Source: Trema orientale
Lineage: Eukaryota; Streptophyta; Magnoliopsida; Rosales; Cannabaceae
Length of the DNA: 64,000 nt
NCBI GenBank assembly: GCA_002914845.1
Contig: JXTC01000284.1
Span: forward strand, 196,279-260,278
Reading direction: 5' to 3'
The notes under the pieces are model-generated. The model was given only the letters and a program-made list of their open reading frames with translations, was not told the DNA's origin and did not search any database. The translations under genes were made by a program, and so were the position numbers. Shown in pieces: positions 12,770-24,698 of the stretch (the first letter of the stretch is position 1; every line of letters starts with the position of its first letter).

Positions 12770-13789
12770 TGGCCATATCTCTTTCAGAGAAGTCATTAAT
12801 TACTCTTAATTAACTGTGCTAATCCTCCAGCATAATCGTTGCTTTTAATTCTTAATTAATACTATGCATCATTCACCTAATGGACGAAAATAATAGGTCT
12901 CATAAGATATATCAAGAGTAACTAACGAAACATATTTCACACGTGTGCTTTTTTACCCATAAACTCCGGAAGAGTTTTAACCTATAGACTCCAAAAGAGT
13001 GGTGAAATAGATATTTACCAAATTTACTCGGGTGATAACTTGGTAGATTTTTTAACTATTTTTTGCCTATTAATGTGTTTGAACGACTTCTTTTGTTCAT
13101 TGATATGTGTCATCATCCAATCATAGATAGATGTACTCTTTTTTCATAGTCAAATTTTTGTCCCAAAAAGTTTTTATTGACCAAAAGTTTTAATGAGCCA
13201 GTATATGTAATGCATGAGTTGTACTCTTTTTCCCTTGCTTATGATTTTTTCCACTAGGCTTTTCTATTAAGATTTTTAACGAGATATATTGATGGTGCTA
13301 GTAATATATCATAGGGAGTGTCATAAATAAATAGATTATTATGTGGATATTACTTAAATAATACCATTAGACTTATAAAATGAAAGATTTTTATTCTGGG
13401 TTGTTTCAGTGATATTTATACACTCAAACCCAAGCTACTCTAATAAATAAGAGCTATAGTGATAATAATAAGATGAGCTTCTACTTTTTCTCTCTATATC
13501 TCTTGTTTGTCTCTTATTCTCTATTATGTTGCTTTAATAAGATGAGCTTCTACTTTTCCTTTCTGTATCTCTTGTCATCTCTTATTCTCGATTATGTTGC
13601 TTTCTATTATCTGATTATTACTACGATTATTTTGTTTATCTCCTAATCGCTCTAGATCTGTTGTATTATAAATTGATTTGCAACAAAATATTATATACAC
13701 TCAGTATAAAAATTCGTATATATTATGCACTCAGTTTAATAAATTCGGTAATTTTGTTCTAAAAGCAAAAACGTGGAAATATGATGATG
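12770..13789 (+). repeat. tandem duplication, copy A (about 1.02 kb)
   Basis: From TGGCCATATCT at 12770 the sequence runs parallel to 13790 onward for about 1 kb (offset 1,020). Shared stretches include the block around 12795-12930, the block around 13300-13440, and TTCGTATATATTATGCACTC near 13710. Copy A also carries an internal ~66-bp doubling (about 13471-13536 and 13537-13602, starting AGATGAGCTTCTACTTTT) that copy B lacks. No coding sequence. Confidence 0.8.
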
Positions 13790-14515
13790 TGGCCATATCT
13801 ATATCGAACAAGTCATTAATCACTCTTAATTAACTCTGCTAATCCTCTCACTTAACCGTTGTTTTTAATCCTTAATTTGTGCCATGCAGCATTCGCCTAG
13901 TGGACGAAAATAACGGGTCCCACAAGATACATCAACGGTAGCCAATGAAACATATTTCACATGTGTGCTTTTGTACTTATAATCTCCAGAAAAATTTTAA
14001 CTCATGAATTCCAAAAGAGCGGTGAAATAGATATTTATCAAATTAGCTCGGGTGACAAATTGGCCGACTTATTTACTAGTTTTTGCCCACCAATGTATTT
14101 GAATAGTTTCTTTTGTTGATTGGTATATGTCGTATTAAAGTGTTGCCCTTATTAGAGGGAGCAAATTAGTATGTGTAGTTGTACTCTTTTTTCTTAGTCA
14201 AATTTTTGTCCCAAAAGATTTTTATTGACTAAAGATTTTAATTAGTCTATTGATGGCACAAGTAGAATCTAACGCGAAGTGTTATTATAAATAAAGGAAT
14301 TATTATATAGATATTACTTAAACACCATTGGACCTATAAAATGAGAGCTTTTTATTCTGGAGTTATTTCAGTAATATTTATACACTCAAACCCTAACTAC
14401 TTTTATAAATAAAAGCTATGGTGATAATAATAAGATGAGTTTTTATTTTTCCTCTATATATCTTTTGTCTATCTTTTACTCTCTATTATATTGCTTCATA
14501 TTATATCATTATTAC
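13790..14515 (+). repeat. tandem duplication, copy B, left part (right part 19508-19667)
   Basis: Head-to-tail second copy of the 12770 unit. It is interrupted after position 14515 by the LTR element and resumes at 19508-19667, where TTCGTATATATTATGCACTC reappears in the right register. The duplication is therefore older than the insertion. Confidence 0.8.
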
Positions 14516-14843
14516 TGTTACGTGCATGTATGGGCAGTCAACTTTGACCAAGTATTTCCAAGAGTAAATTACTGGCTGTTTCAACGAACCCAGCAAATAT
14601 GGTGCTTTAGTTATCTTTCTTATATTCTCACGTTATTCTATTTGTTAGTCAATAATGTTGTTTCTCCCAATTCCTACTTTTCAGCTCTGCTAGTTCCTAC
14701 TTTAATTTAACCCGTTCATGCATGATTGTATATATATTTCAGTAAAGAATGAATAAAGGCATGACTTGAATTATTAACTCATTTGAGTATTGGGAGGAGT
14801 TAGCCCCTCGAAGAGCTAGCAATTTCTTTATTTACTTGTAACA
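14516..14843 (+). repeat. 5' LTR of the chromovirus fossil
   Basis: 328 bp, starts TGTTACGTGC and ends CTTGTAACA. Same length as the 3' copy and about 96% identical to it. Confidence 0.95.
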
Positions 14844-17800
14844 AATTTGGTATCAGAGCTGGGAATGGAGCTGCACGAACGGGTTGATAAGATTGAGTCT
14901 AGCCTTGATGCTCTCTCCAAAAGCCAAAAGGACCTCTTAATGCATGTCACTGAACAGCTTGAGAAACTTAGCCAACAATTAGCATGCCGAACTAGTGCCG
15001 AGACAGGGGAAAACTCTTCTCCACACAACAAGCACATGGGGAAGGTGACTACTCATTCTTCAGCCCCTAAGAGCTCATCTAGCTTGACCAACTTCATCCC
15101 GAAAATGTTGAAACTCGACTTTCCTCGGTATGACGGCAACGACGATCCAGTGACATGGGTATGCCGAGCTGATAAATATTTTCAACTTCACAATATTGCA
15201 GAGTCAGACAAGGTCATTTTGGCCTCCTTTTACTTAGAAACCGATGCTCAATTGTGGTGTCAAATGCTCGAACAAGAAATCTCGTACTTGACATGGGCAA
15301 ATTTCAGAGACGGGCTCATTTCCCAGTTTGGACCAGATCAATTTGCGGACCCGTTTAGTGAATTAATCAAGCTTCGTCAAACTGGGTCTGTGCTTAACTA
15401 CCAACATCAGTTTGAAAAGCTGCTTGCCAAAGCTGGGACCCTATCGCAAGATCAAAAAGTCAGTTGTTTCATCACAGGGTTGAAGGATAGCATTCGTATC
15501 GATGTTTAAGCGAATCGACCAACAACTTTAACTATGGCGATTGGTTTATCAAAACTCTTTGAAGCTCGAGATGCAGCGCAACGGAAGCAGACAAGTTAAT
15601 CAACACGGCCGACAAGCTACTCTAGACCCGCCACAGGATTCCATGATCGTCTTCCATCAACCGCACCAACTGTAAAAAGAATGACAGCAGAGGAGCTCTC
15701 CGAACGACAAAAAAAGGGGTTATGTTTTCACTGCCATGATAAGTACTCTCCAGGGCACAATTGCAAAAGGCTCTTTATGATTGAAGCTAGTTGGAATGAT
15801 GAAGAAGGTGATGTCGAAATGGAGGTAGATGGCAATATTGAAGATGCAGCTCTAGAGATTTCTCTTCACGCCATTGCTGGAATACAAGTACCAAAGACCA
15901 TGCATGTTTGGGGTGGACTTTTTTGGGTCATAGTGTAACAGTACTTATTGATTCTGGGAGCACCCATAACTTTGTGAGTTCACAAGTAGCAGAACGAGTG
16001 GGTCTCCAAGCAAATTGCAATGGGCGGCTTGAGGTCATGGTTGCTTCGAGAGAAAAGTTGGTAAGCACGGGAAAATGTGCTCAAATTCAACTTAAGCTGC
16101 AAAAAGTACCATTTTTTGTTGATTTTTTCATCTTACCATTAGAGGGTTATGATGTGGTACTTGGCACTCAATGGTTAAGAAAGTTAGGACCAATCCAGTG
16201 GGATTTCGAAGAATTACAAATGAAATTCCAATGGAATACTAAAGAAGTGTTGTTACAAGGAATAACCAACAAACACATGAAGGTCATTGATTCTGCCCCG
16301 ATAGCCAAGATCAAAGAAAAGCAGCAAGGGTTAATCTTACACTACATGGGAGGTGAAGCAGAAATCACGACTAACATACCCTTGGAAATTCAACACTTTT
16401 TGCAATAGTACCAGGATGTCCTAAGTAAGTTAACGGGACTTCCACCTCAAAGAAACCAAGACCACCGCATACCCTTTGTCCCGGGTTGTGGTCCAGTTGC
16501 ATTACAGCCATATCGATATCCTCATTTTCAAAAAAATGAGATTGAAAAGATCGTCAAGGAGCTACTTGTAGCAGGGGTTATTCGTCAAAGCAACAGCCCT
16601 TACTCCTCATCGGTGCTAGTAGTCAAGAAGCATGATGGTTCATGGTGCATGTGTATTGATTACCGAGCGTTAAATAAGAATACACTGAAGGATAAATTTC
16701 CAATACCGGTCATTGACGAGCTTTTAGATGAGTTGGCAGGAGCACAATTTTTCACTAAGCTGGATTTAAGATCTGGATATCATCAAGTCAGGATGCATTC
16801 CAATGACATTGAGAAAACGGCTTTTCGAACACACCATGGGAATTATAAATTTTTGGTCATGTCATTTGGTCTTACAAATACCCCATCTAGCTTCCAAGCA
16901 CTTATGAATGAGGTATTTAAAGATTTTTTGCGAAAATTTGTGTTAGTATTTTTTGATGATATCCTCATATATAGTAAAACTTGAAGTCCCATTTGGAACA
17001 TTTGAAAGTTGTTTTTGATATTTTGAAAGCTAACCAATTGAAAGTGAAGCTTGAAAAATGCCAATTCGGAAGAAAAGAGGTGCAATATTTGGGGCATGTT
17101 ATTTCAAGACATGGAGTAGCGGTTGATCCAACAAAGATTGATGCGATGCTTTCTTAGCCTAAGCCAAGCAACCCCAAAGCAATGCGGCGANCAGCATTAT
17201 GGTAAAATGACTGCTCCTCTGACAAGCATGTTGAAGAAAAACTCTTTTGAGTGGACAACAACATCAGAAGAAGTATTTGAAAAACTCAAGATAGCAATGA
17301 CAAGGGCTCCTGTATTATCTCTTCCTGATTTTTCTAAACCTTTCATTGTTGAATGTGATGCTTCTGGGCTTGGTGTTGGTGCTGTTTTATTACAGGAGCG
17401 ACCGATCGTGTATTTTAGTCAAGCACTCCATGGGAAGAATCTTCTTCTATCCACCTATGAAAAAGAAATTTTAGCATTGGTTCTTGTAGTACAAAAATGG
17501 CGGCCATATTTATAGGGCATAAAATTTATTATCCGCACTGACCACCAAAGTCTCAAACACCTATGGGCTCAAAAGATTACAACAACAGCACAGCAACATC
17601 GGCTCTACAAACTAATGGGTTATGATTTTCAGGTGGAATATAAGAAAGGTGGGGAGAATGTGGTGGCAGATGCCTTATCACGTCGCCATGAAGCAAGTAA
17701 GCACATAGGGGAGTTATCTGCATTATCACAAGCCCTTCCTCATTGGCTGGAAGCAATTCGAGAGGAAGTGGACTCATGTTTAACACTAAAAGATCTCAAG

Positions 17801-19174
17801 TCCAAAATTCTTCAAGATGAAGCGGTGGGTCCTTGGAAGATAATTGATGGTCTGATACTTTTTAAGGAGAGAATTTATTTGGCTGAAGACTCCAAGTTGA
17901 CTGAGACTATTCTTAAAGAATTCTATGATAGTACTCATGAAGGCTACATCAAAACATTACAACGCATAAAAGCCAATTTTTACTGGAAAGGAATGCGTGG
18001 CCAACTCAAGAAATTTATTCAACATTGTGATGTGTGTCAACGACATAAAGTGGAGAATATAGCACCAGCAGAACTTTTGCAGCCATTGCCCATTCCAGAT
18101 CAGATTTGGGAAGAGATTTCGATGGATTTTGTTGAAGGTCTTCCATCTTCTAATGGTAAGACTACTATACTTGTGGTTGTGGATAGGTTATCAAAATATG
18201 CTCATTTCATACCTATTTCTCATCCTTATATAGCTATAGGTATAGCTCGAATTTTCTTTGATAATATATTTAAATTACATGGGCTCTCAAAATCTGTTGT
18301 CTGTGATAGAGATCCCATATTTACAAGTGCTTTTTGGAAAGAATTGTTTAGATTAAATGGGACGTCTTTTAAATTTAGCTCTAGTTATCACCCACAAACT
18401 GACGGACAAACTGAAGTGGTTAATCGGACATTAGAAATGTATTTATAGTGCTTTACTAGTTTCAAGCCAAAGGAGTGGTCAAAGTGGCTTCCATGGGCAG
18501 AGTATTGTTATAATACTAGCTGGCATTCCACGGTGAGAAGGACTCCATTTGAAATTGTATATGGTCGTTGCCCCCCATCTTTACTAAGTTATGTCCCAGG
18601 AACAGCAAAAACAGCAGCAGTAGAGCATGAGTTGGTTTCTCGTGATCAAATTTTGAAAGAGGTTCGTGATTGCGTTCAATGTGCTCAAGCTCGAATAAAG
18701 AAGATTTATGATTCGAAGCATACAGAACGGGATTTTTCAATGGGTGATTGGGTTTATTTAAAGTTGCAACCTTAAAAACAATTAACGTTGGCTTTACGAC
18801 AGAATGCCAAATTAGCTGCACGATATTACGGACCATTTGAGGTACTTGAAAGGGTAGGAAAAGCAGCTTACAAGTTGCAATTGCCTTCCACCTCTAACAT
18901 TCATCCAATTTTTCATGTTTCACTGCTTAAAAAGAAAACTGGTGAAGGGAAGGTTGCACAAGTTCATCTGCTTGAAGTAAACAATGAGGATCAACTAGTT
19001 CCTATTCCACAAGCTGTTTTGGATCGACGATTAAAGAAGGGGTGTGAAGAGGTTTTAATCCATTGGCAGGGCTTATCACCATCTGAAGCCACTTGGGAAA
19101 AACTAGCTGATATTAAGGAGCAATATCCAGAACTCACCCTTGAGGACAAGGGTGTCCTTTGAGAGGAAGGGAAT

Positions 19175-19502
19175 TGTTACGTGCATGTATGGGCAGTCAA
19201 CTTTGACCAAGTATTTCCAAGAGTAAATTACTGGCTGTTGCAACGAACCCAGCAAATATGGTGCTTTAGTTATCTTTCTTATAGTCTCATATTATTCCAT
19301 TTGTTAGTCAATAATGTTGTTTTTCCCAATTCCTACTTTTCAGCTCTGTTAGTTCATACTTTAATGCAACCCGTTCATGCATAGTTGTATATATATTTCA
19401 GTAAAGAATGAATAAAGGCATGACTTGAATTATTAACTCATTTGAGTATTGGGAGGAGTTAGCCCCTCAAAGAGCTAGCAATTTCTTTATTTACTTGTAA
19501 CA
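19175..19502 (+). repeat. 3' LTR of the chromovirus fossil
   Basis: 328 bp, same ends as the 5' LTR, and followed directly by the ATTAC target duplication. Confidence 0.95.
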
Positions 19503-19763
19503 ATTACTACGATTATTAGGATCATCTCAAAATCATTATGGGTCTGCTGCATTAATAAACAGATTTACAACAAGATGTTATATATAGTAAGTATAAATAT
19601 TCGTATATATTATGCACTCAGTTTAATAAATTCGGTAACTTTGCTCTAAAAGCAAAAACATGGAAATTTATTTAAATGAGTGTAGTAAAAAAAAATGTCC
19701 ATTTGTTATAATAATAATAATAATAATATTACTACATATATGTATGTTACGTCTTATGGCAAA

Positions 19764-20279
19764 GGGTTAATGGCACAAATGGTCCTTTAACTATCCAATT
19801 TGTAGCAATTTAGTTCTCAAAGTTCTAAATATAGCGATTAAGCTGAACTAATCCAACTTGTGGTAATTCGGCTCTCACAGTTCTAAATATGGCAATTAAG
19901 CTTCGAAGCAATTTGGTCCATAGATTTGCAACCTGTATTTAAATTTCAAACTAAAAATATACTTGAGAAACACGTGGTAGTATTTGAATATGTATTTGAA
20001 ATGTAATTTGGGAATTTTATCCTAAAAATACAAATAATATATCTTTCATTCCTTCCAAATCTTTTTGCGCTGTTTAGTTTCCCTTAAATATACTTTCAAA
20101 TACCACAACGTGCTCTTTATATTTATTTTGAATCAAAAATTTAACAGCATACTGCAATTTAGATAAGAAATAAATTGCTTTACAATGAAAAGTTGAGTGG
20201 CTTAATTATAATAGTTAGAATTTTAAGAATCAAATTGCCATATATTGGATAGTTCAGGGACCATTTGTGCCATAAACCG
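19764..20279. mobile_element. Mutator-like MITE with 9-bp target duplication
   Basis: 516 bp. Left end GGGTTAATGGCACAAATGGT and right end (in reverse) CGGTTTATGGCACAAATGGT are near-identical inverted repeats that extend about 50 bp. Flanks TATGGCAAA (19755-19763) and TCTGGCAAA (20280-20288) match at 8 of 9 positions, the duplication length of Mutator-superfamily elements. No coding sequence. Confidence 0.75.
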
Positions 20280-20288
20280 TCTGGCAAA

Positions 20289-20924
20289 ATTAAAAATTTC
20301 CGATTTTGTGAATCCCACGATGTATTGTTGAAATCTTGCGAGTAACGATCTCTTGGGGGTATTAAAATATATAATAAGTATTCCCTCAAAAGAAAAAATG
20401 TATATACAATAGATCATCTCCTCATGTCACATGTTGGTAGATTGTAAGAATGATCCAACTATATGTTGAAAAATTTCCAGAGAAAAAAGAAAAAGAAAAG
20501 AAAAACTACGTTGAAAATGTTACTCTTGTCTTTATACATCCATGCACTTCCTCCTGGTGCGCGGACGACACACTTTCAATTTGCGAACAAATAAAGATGG
20601 TTAATAAATCTAACCCCAAAAAAAAAAAAAAAAAAAAACGAAGGAAAAGGGTTGTGCATTTCGCCCAGTTTTCTATTCCATCTCCATCTCACTCGTAATT
20701 ATTGGCATCCGGCCAAGATTTCGATACTGTACAAGTAGAATAATTTCAAAATATACATAAAATCGCATTTTATAAATTGTAAAATAGACATTAATTATCA
20801 CTTCTATCTAGCAAAAACAATTTAAAAAAAAAAAATAAGTCTCTTTTTTTTTTCCTTTTATTCCTTGAAATGAAGACATTTAAAAGTAAATAGTACCCCA
20901 AAAAAAAGGAAAAAAAAAAAAACT
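20289..20924. other. upstream region of CAT9, no gene seen
   Basis: AT-rich DNA with a 21-bp poly(A) run ending near 20638 and shorter A runs near 20890-20920. It probably contains distal promoter sequence; nothing specific is recognisable. Confidence 0.5.
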
Positions 20925-20954
20925 TATAAATAGTAATGGGTACACATATAAATA
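20925..20954 (+). promoter_or_regulatory. two candidate TATA boxes of CAT9
   Basis: TATAAATA occurs at 20925-20932 and again at 20947-20954, about 108 and 86 bp upstream of the CAT9 ATG. Either would give a short leader. Confidence 0.5.
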
Positions 20955-21032
20955 TATGCACCTGGTTTATTTTAAACGAATAAGATTAATAATAAAAAGG
21001 ATAATGAGTAGGAGGAGGGTAGGAGCGTGAGA

Positions 21033-24000
21033 ATGGGAGGAGAAAGTGGAGACCAGAAGCAAAAATCTCGGAGCAGCAATACGACGTCGTCGTCGTCGTC
21101 GTCTTCTTCATGCTTCCCACATTTTTGGTCGTCGGCTCTCAGAGCCAAGCCCCTGAGCTCTTCTTCGGAAGTCTCCGTCCGTACCAATTCCGGCGATGGC
21201 CTCATTCGACGCCTCGGCATCTTTGACCTCGTTCTTCTCGGCGTTGGGGCCTCCATCGGCGCCGGGATTTTCGTCGTCACCGGCACCGTCGCTCGTGATG
21301 CCGGCCCTGGTGCGTTCTTCGTTTTACCTCAAACTCGTAACTATATCAACCAATAAGATCATCGTTTGGGTACTTTTCGGATCAAAATGATGAAATTTTC
21401 GTTAAAAATTTAATCTTGCAGCACAAAAATTACTCGAGCGGACACAAATTCAATTCTTAGTGACAATTTTGGTTGTATTTAGCTCAAATTTTCGGGTCGG
21501 TTCATATGATTATCATTTCTATTTTTTATTTTTGTTAAAACATAAATATAGTACTGTAAGAGCTCAATTTGGATGATTTTCAGCTGGATAAGAGGAAAAC
21601 GATGGAAGTATTTGGAGTCTGGATTCATGTGTTTATCTACTTGTTCATTTGATTAAACTGATCATAGGGTCTGAAGTTGATCATAAAACTAAGATCATAT
21701 TGGTAAATCAATAATGGGTAAATGGATACCGAAGTTGATCTATAGATAGACTAGGATAATATAGGGTCTGGAAGTGATAGTAACATTAAAAAGAAGAACA
21801 ATTTTTCCACGGGCTTATGCGTAACTCGTATTGTAACGCAGGAGTCACGATTAGTTTTGTACTAGCTGGAATATCCTGTGTGCTAAATGCACTCTGTTAT
21901 GCTGAGCTTGCTTCTCGTTTTCCTGCTGTCGTTGGGGGAGCATACTTGTATACGTATTCAGCTTTCAATGAGCTCACTGCTTTTCTTGTTTTCGCACAAC
22001 TAATGCTTGACTACCATATTGGGGCGGCCAGCATAGCCCGTAGCTTGGCAAGCTACGTAGTTAGCATTCTGGAACTCTTTCCAATTTTTAAAGATAACAT
22101 TCCAGATTGGATTGGCCATGGGGGTGAAGAATTCTTTGGAGTTTTATCCATCAATATATTGGCTCCAATTCTCCTTGTTCTTCTTACCCTGATTCTTTGC
22201 TGGGGTGTTGGTGAATCCTCTGCTGTAAACTCATTTATGACTTCGTTAAAGGTGATGTTTCCATGAAGTTGAGAATGTATGTCTGACGTATATTTAAGAA
22301 GTTATTTAGTACTGAGAAAGACAAAATTTATGCTGCAGATTGTCATAGTTCTTATTGTCATCGTAGTTGGTTCTTTTGAGGTGGATACTTCAAATTGGCA
22401 TCCTTTTGCCCCAAATGGTGTTAAAGAGATACTAACTGGAGCTACTGTAGTCTTCTTTGCATATGTTGGATTTGATGCAGTTGCTAATTCAGCCGAGGAA
22501 TCAAAGAGACCACAGGTAGATACATTAAGAGTTATTTGGTGTTTTTTGTAACAGGAGTGCCATAGGTACTTGAGCCATCTTCTAACCTTTCTTTTTTACT
22601 TCAATATTTTAGCGTGATCTTCCAATAGGCATAATGGGTAGCCTTCTGATATGTATTGCACTATATATCGCTGTCTGTTTGGTGATTACCGGAATGGTGC
22701 CCTACAAGTTACTTGGGGAAGATGCTCCACTGGCTGATGCTTTTACGTCCAAAGGTTTAAAATACGTATCTATTTTAATAAGTGTAGGTGCTGTAGCTGG
22801 ACTTACAACAACGCTTCTAGTCGGTCTTTATGTTCAGGTGAATCATTTCAGAGTTATGACGTAATTGTGTGCCTGATCATATAGCACTTGCAACTATAAA
22901 TGACCAGATGTTTGTAATGATCAGTCTCGATTATACCTTGGCCTTGGAAGGGACGGCTTACTACCTTCAATATTTGCTAGAGTAAACCCAAAAAGACACA
23001 CTCCAGTTCATTCTCAGGTCTGGGTTGGAGTTGTAGCTGGAGTATTAGCAGGGCTCTTTAATGTGCATGTCCTATCACATATTCTTTCAGTTGGGTCGTT
23101 GGTAAGTCATAATGCAAATTTTTTTCTTGCATCTTGGGACGGTTGAAACTGAATCAATTTGCTTTTGTGAGTCTGCCATTTGTGAAGAAACTATTGTGCA
23201 TCTTTTTCAATCACCAATCACGTTGATGTCTAACATGTCAGACAATTCCAGTAATATGTAGTCACAAGTGGTTAAACTCAAGGAAACATTTGCAAGTATT
23301 TTATTCTAATTCTTCTGGCTAATTTTGCTTCATACTCGTATAATATAAATCTGTAATCATGTTAATGACCTTGCTTTGTACTTGGGCTTGTTTCAGACAG
23401 GCTACTCTGTTGTCGCAGCATGTGTCCTGTCTCTTCGATGGAAGGATAAGACAGCAAGTCAAGTGTCTTCCGCAACCTGGAGGGAAGGTGTCATCTGCAT
23501 CTTCATGGTTGCCCTTGGTGGTTTTGGTGCTGGACTCTCCTATCGTATAAGCGCTTCATTCATATCCCTGCTTGTAGCTTTAGTTGTGGCCGTTCTTGCT
23601 TTGATTGCTCTTTTGTTCCGCCAAGTAAGCACTAATCTGTACTTTGAGTGCGGCTTTCGTTTCTTTCATTGGTTTGAAATTGCAAAGTTCTTGCACTTCC
23701 TTTCTAGGAGGTAGCGAAGTATATTAGCTTTCCAATGGATAATGCATTGAAGTTTTCTTTTTTCTTTGCTCTACTTTTTAGTTGCTGGCAGAATTTTGAT
23801 CTCTGAAAATGGATCAGTCAATGGTTGCACACTGGTCTTTTCATTTCTTTTAATGCCCTATTTTTCCCGTGCTCAGGTTTATGCAGATACGCCAGGCTTC
23901 TCTTGCCCTGGGGTTCCAGTTGTCCCAGCCGTTTGCATTTTCTTCAACATGTTCCTATTTGCTCAGGTTGCTTAGACTCACCGTCTCTCAGAATTTTCCA

Positions 24001-24230
24001 AAATCAGATGATTATAATTTCAAAACCAAAACAGTTTTCTTTTAGGAAAATCAATGCAAATAGCTCACAACCAACTTATTTTGCAGTTACACTACGAAGC
24101 TTGGATCAGATTTGTCGTTCTCAGCATTATTACAATGGGTGTTTATGCGTTTTATGGGCAATATCATGCTAATCCAAGTTCAGAAGAGACGGTAGTTTAT
24201 TACAGAGCACCTGAGGAAGAAGCTCGATAA
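21033..24230 (+). CDS. CAT9: cationic amino acid transporter, CAT9 type (8 exons, 575 aa)
   Basis: Exons 21033-21309, 21842-22251, 22339-22515, 22613-22837, 22925-23101, 23397-23624, 23877-23966, 24087-24230. All introns are GT-AG and the frame stays open for 576 codons including TAA. The protein is an amino acid/polyamine/organocation (APC) permease: a Ser-rich cytosolic N-terminus, the family signature GVGASIGAGIF in the first helix (about residues 78-88), then about 14 hydrophobic helices including YAELASRFP and FFAYVGFDAVANSAEESKRP. Arabidopsis CAT9 (569 aa) is the closest known match by N-terminus and exon-end residues. The family moves basic and other amino acids across the plasma or endomembrane; CAT9 in particular is reported on endomembranes. 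The GTG-led upstream extension by two codons is ignored because the ATG gives the family's usual MGG start. The C-terminal tail is short and acidic. Confidence 0.93.
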
Positions 24231-24698
24231 TTAGCGTATTAGGAATGCCCCGCACATCATGGCGGTATATTAGCCTGCTGTAGCATTAGTGGTCTAGTGC
24301 GCACCTATATCAGTATTAGGAGTCATCTTAGTCATTCACTGAGCGGAGCACACCGCAATGAATGGTGAAGATGTAGTCATTCTCCTCAATATCATTGTCT
24401 ATTAATCCAATGTTCATATCTCGCTATTTTGTGAGACTATCTTATCTCATCCACAGTAATAAAAGTGTATCCTGGACAATCCAACATTTGCAATGTAACA
24501 TTGTAAGACACGGGTAATTCGTGTTCCAATAATAATGAGAACCTGTATTCTTACGTTTGGAGCTATTATTGATTCGACTACCATGATCCAAAATTATGTT
24601 AGATGAGATCTGACTTTTCAATTACCAGTATGAATTCTTCTTCATTAAGAAGAGATTATCCAAAATATCAACTTGAGCAGAATGTTGCTTAATCATGT
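24231..24698. other. shared 3' region of convergent CAT9 and FKBP20-2
   Basis: 468 bp between two stop codons on opposite strands. It contains AATAAAAG near 24460 and AATAATGA near 24530, possible CAT9 polyadenylation signals. The 3' UTRs of the two genes may overlap. Confidence 0.6.

Larger units (their letters stand above)
14516..19502 (+). mobile_element. Ty3/gypsy chromovirus fossil (Reina-like), with both LTRs
   Basis: A 4,987-bp element flanked by the 5-bp target duplication ATTAC (14511-14515 and 19503-19507). It has two 328-bp LTRs, TGTTACG...GTAACA. The primer-binding site TGGTATCAGAGC (14848-14859) is complementary to initiator methionine tRNA, and a purine-rich tract precedes the 3' LTR. 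Parts in order: gag about 14.87-15.5 kb, CCHC-type zinc region about 15.73 kb, protease about 15.9-16.2 kb, reverse transcriptase about 16.4-17.1 kb, RNase H about 17.3-17.6 kb, integrase about 17.9-18.7 kb, chromodomain about 19.0-19.15 kb. The chromodomain, short LTRs and overall size point to the Reina group. The LTRs differ at about 13 of 328 positions (4%), so the insertion is perhaps 1.5-3 million years old at usual plant rates. The coding part is broken, with roughly six to eight breaks. Confidence 0.93.

Noticed and set aside
12586-12813. 75-codon open frame
   Set aside because: It crosses the hairpin and retroelement remains into the tandem duplication; no domain and no conserved partner in copy B.
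12770-14515. Copies A and B as a pair of LTRs
   Set aside because: They are directly adjacent with no internal region, primer site or TG...CA ends; a plain tandem duplication fits better.
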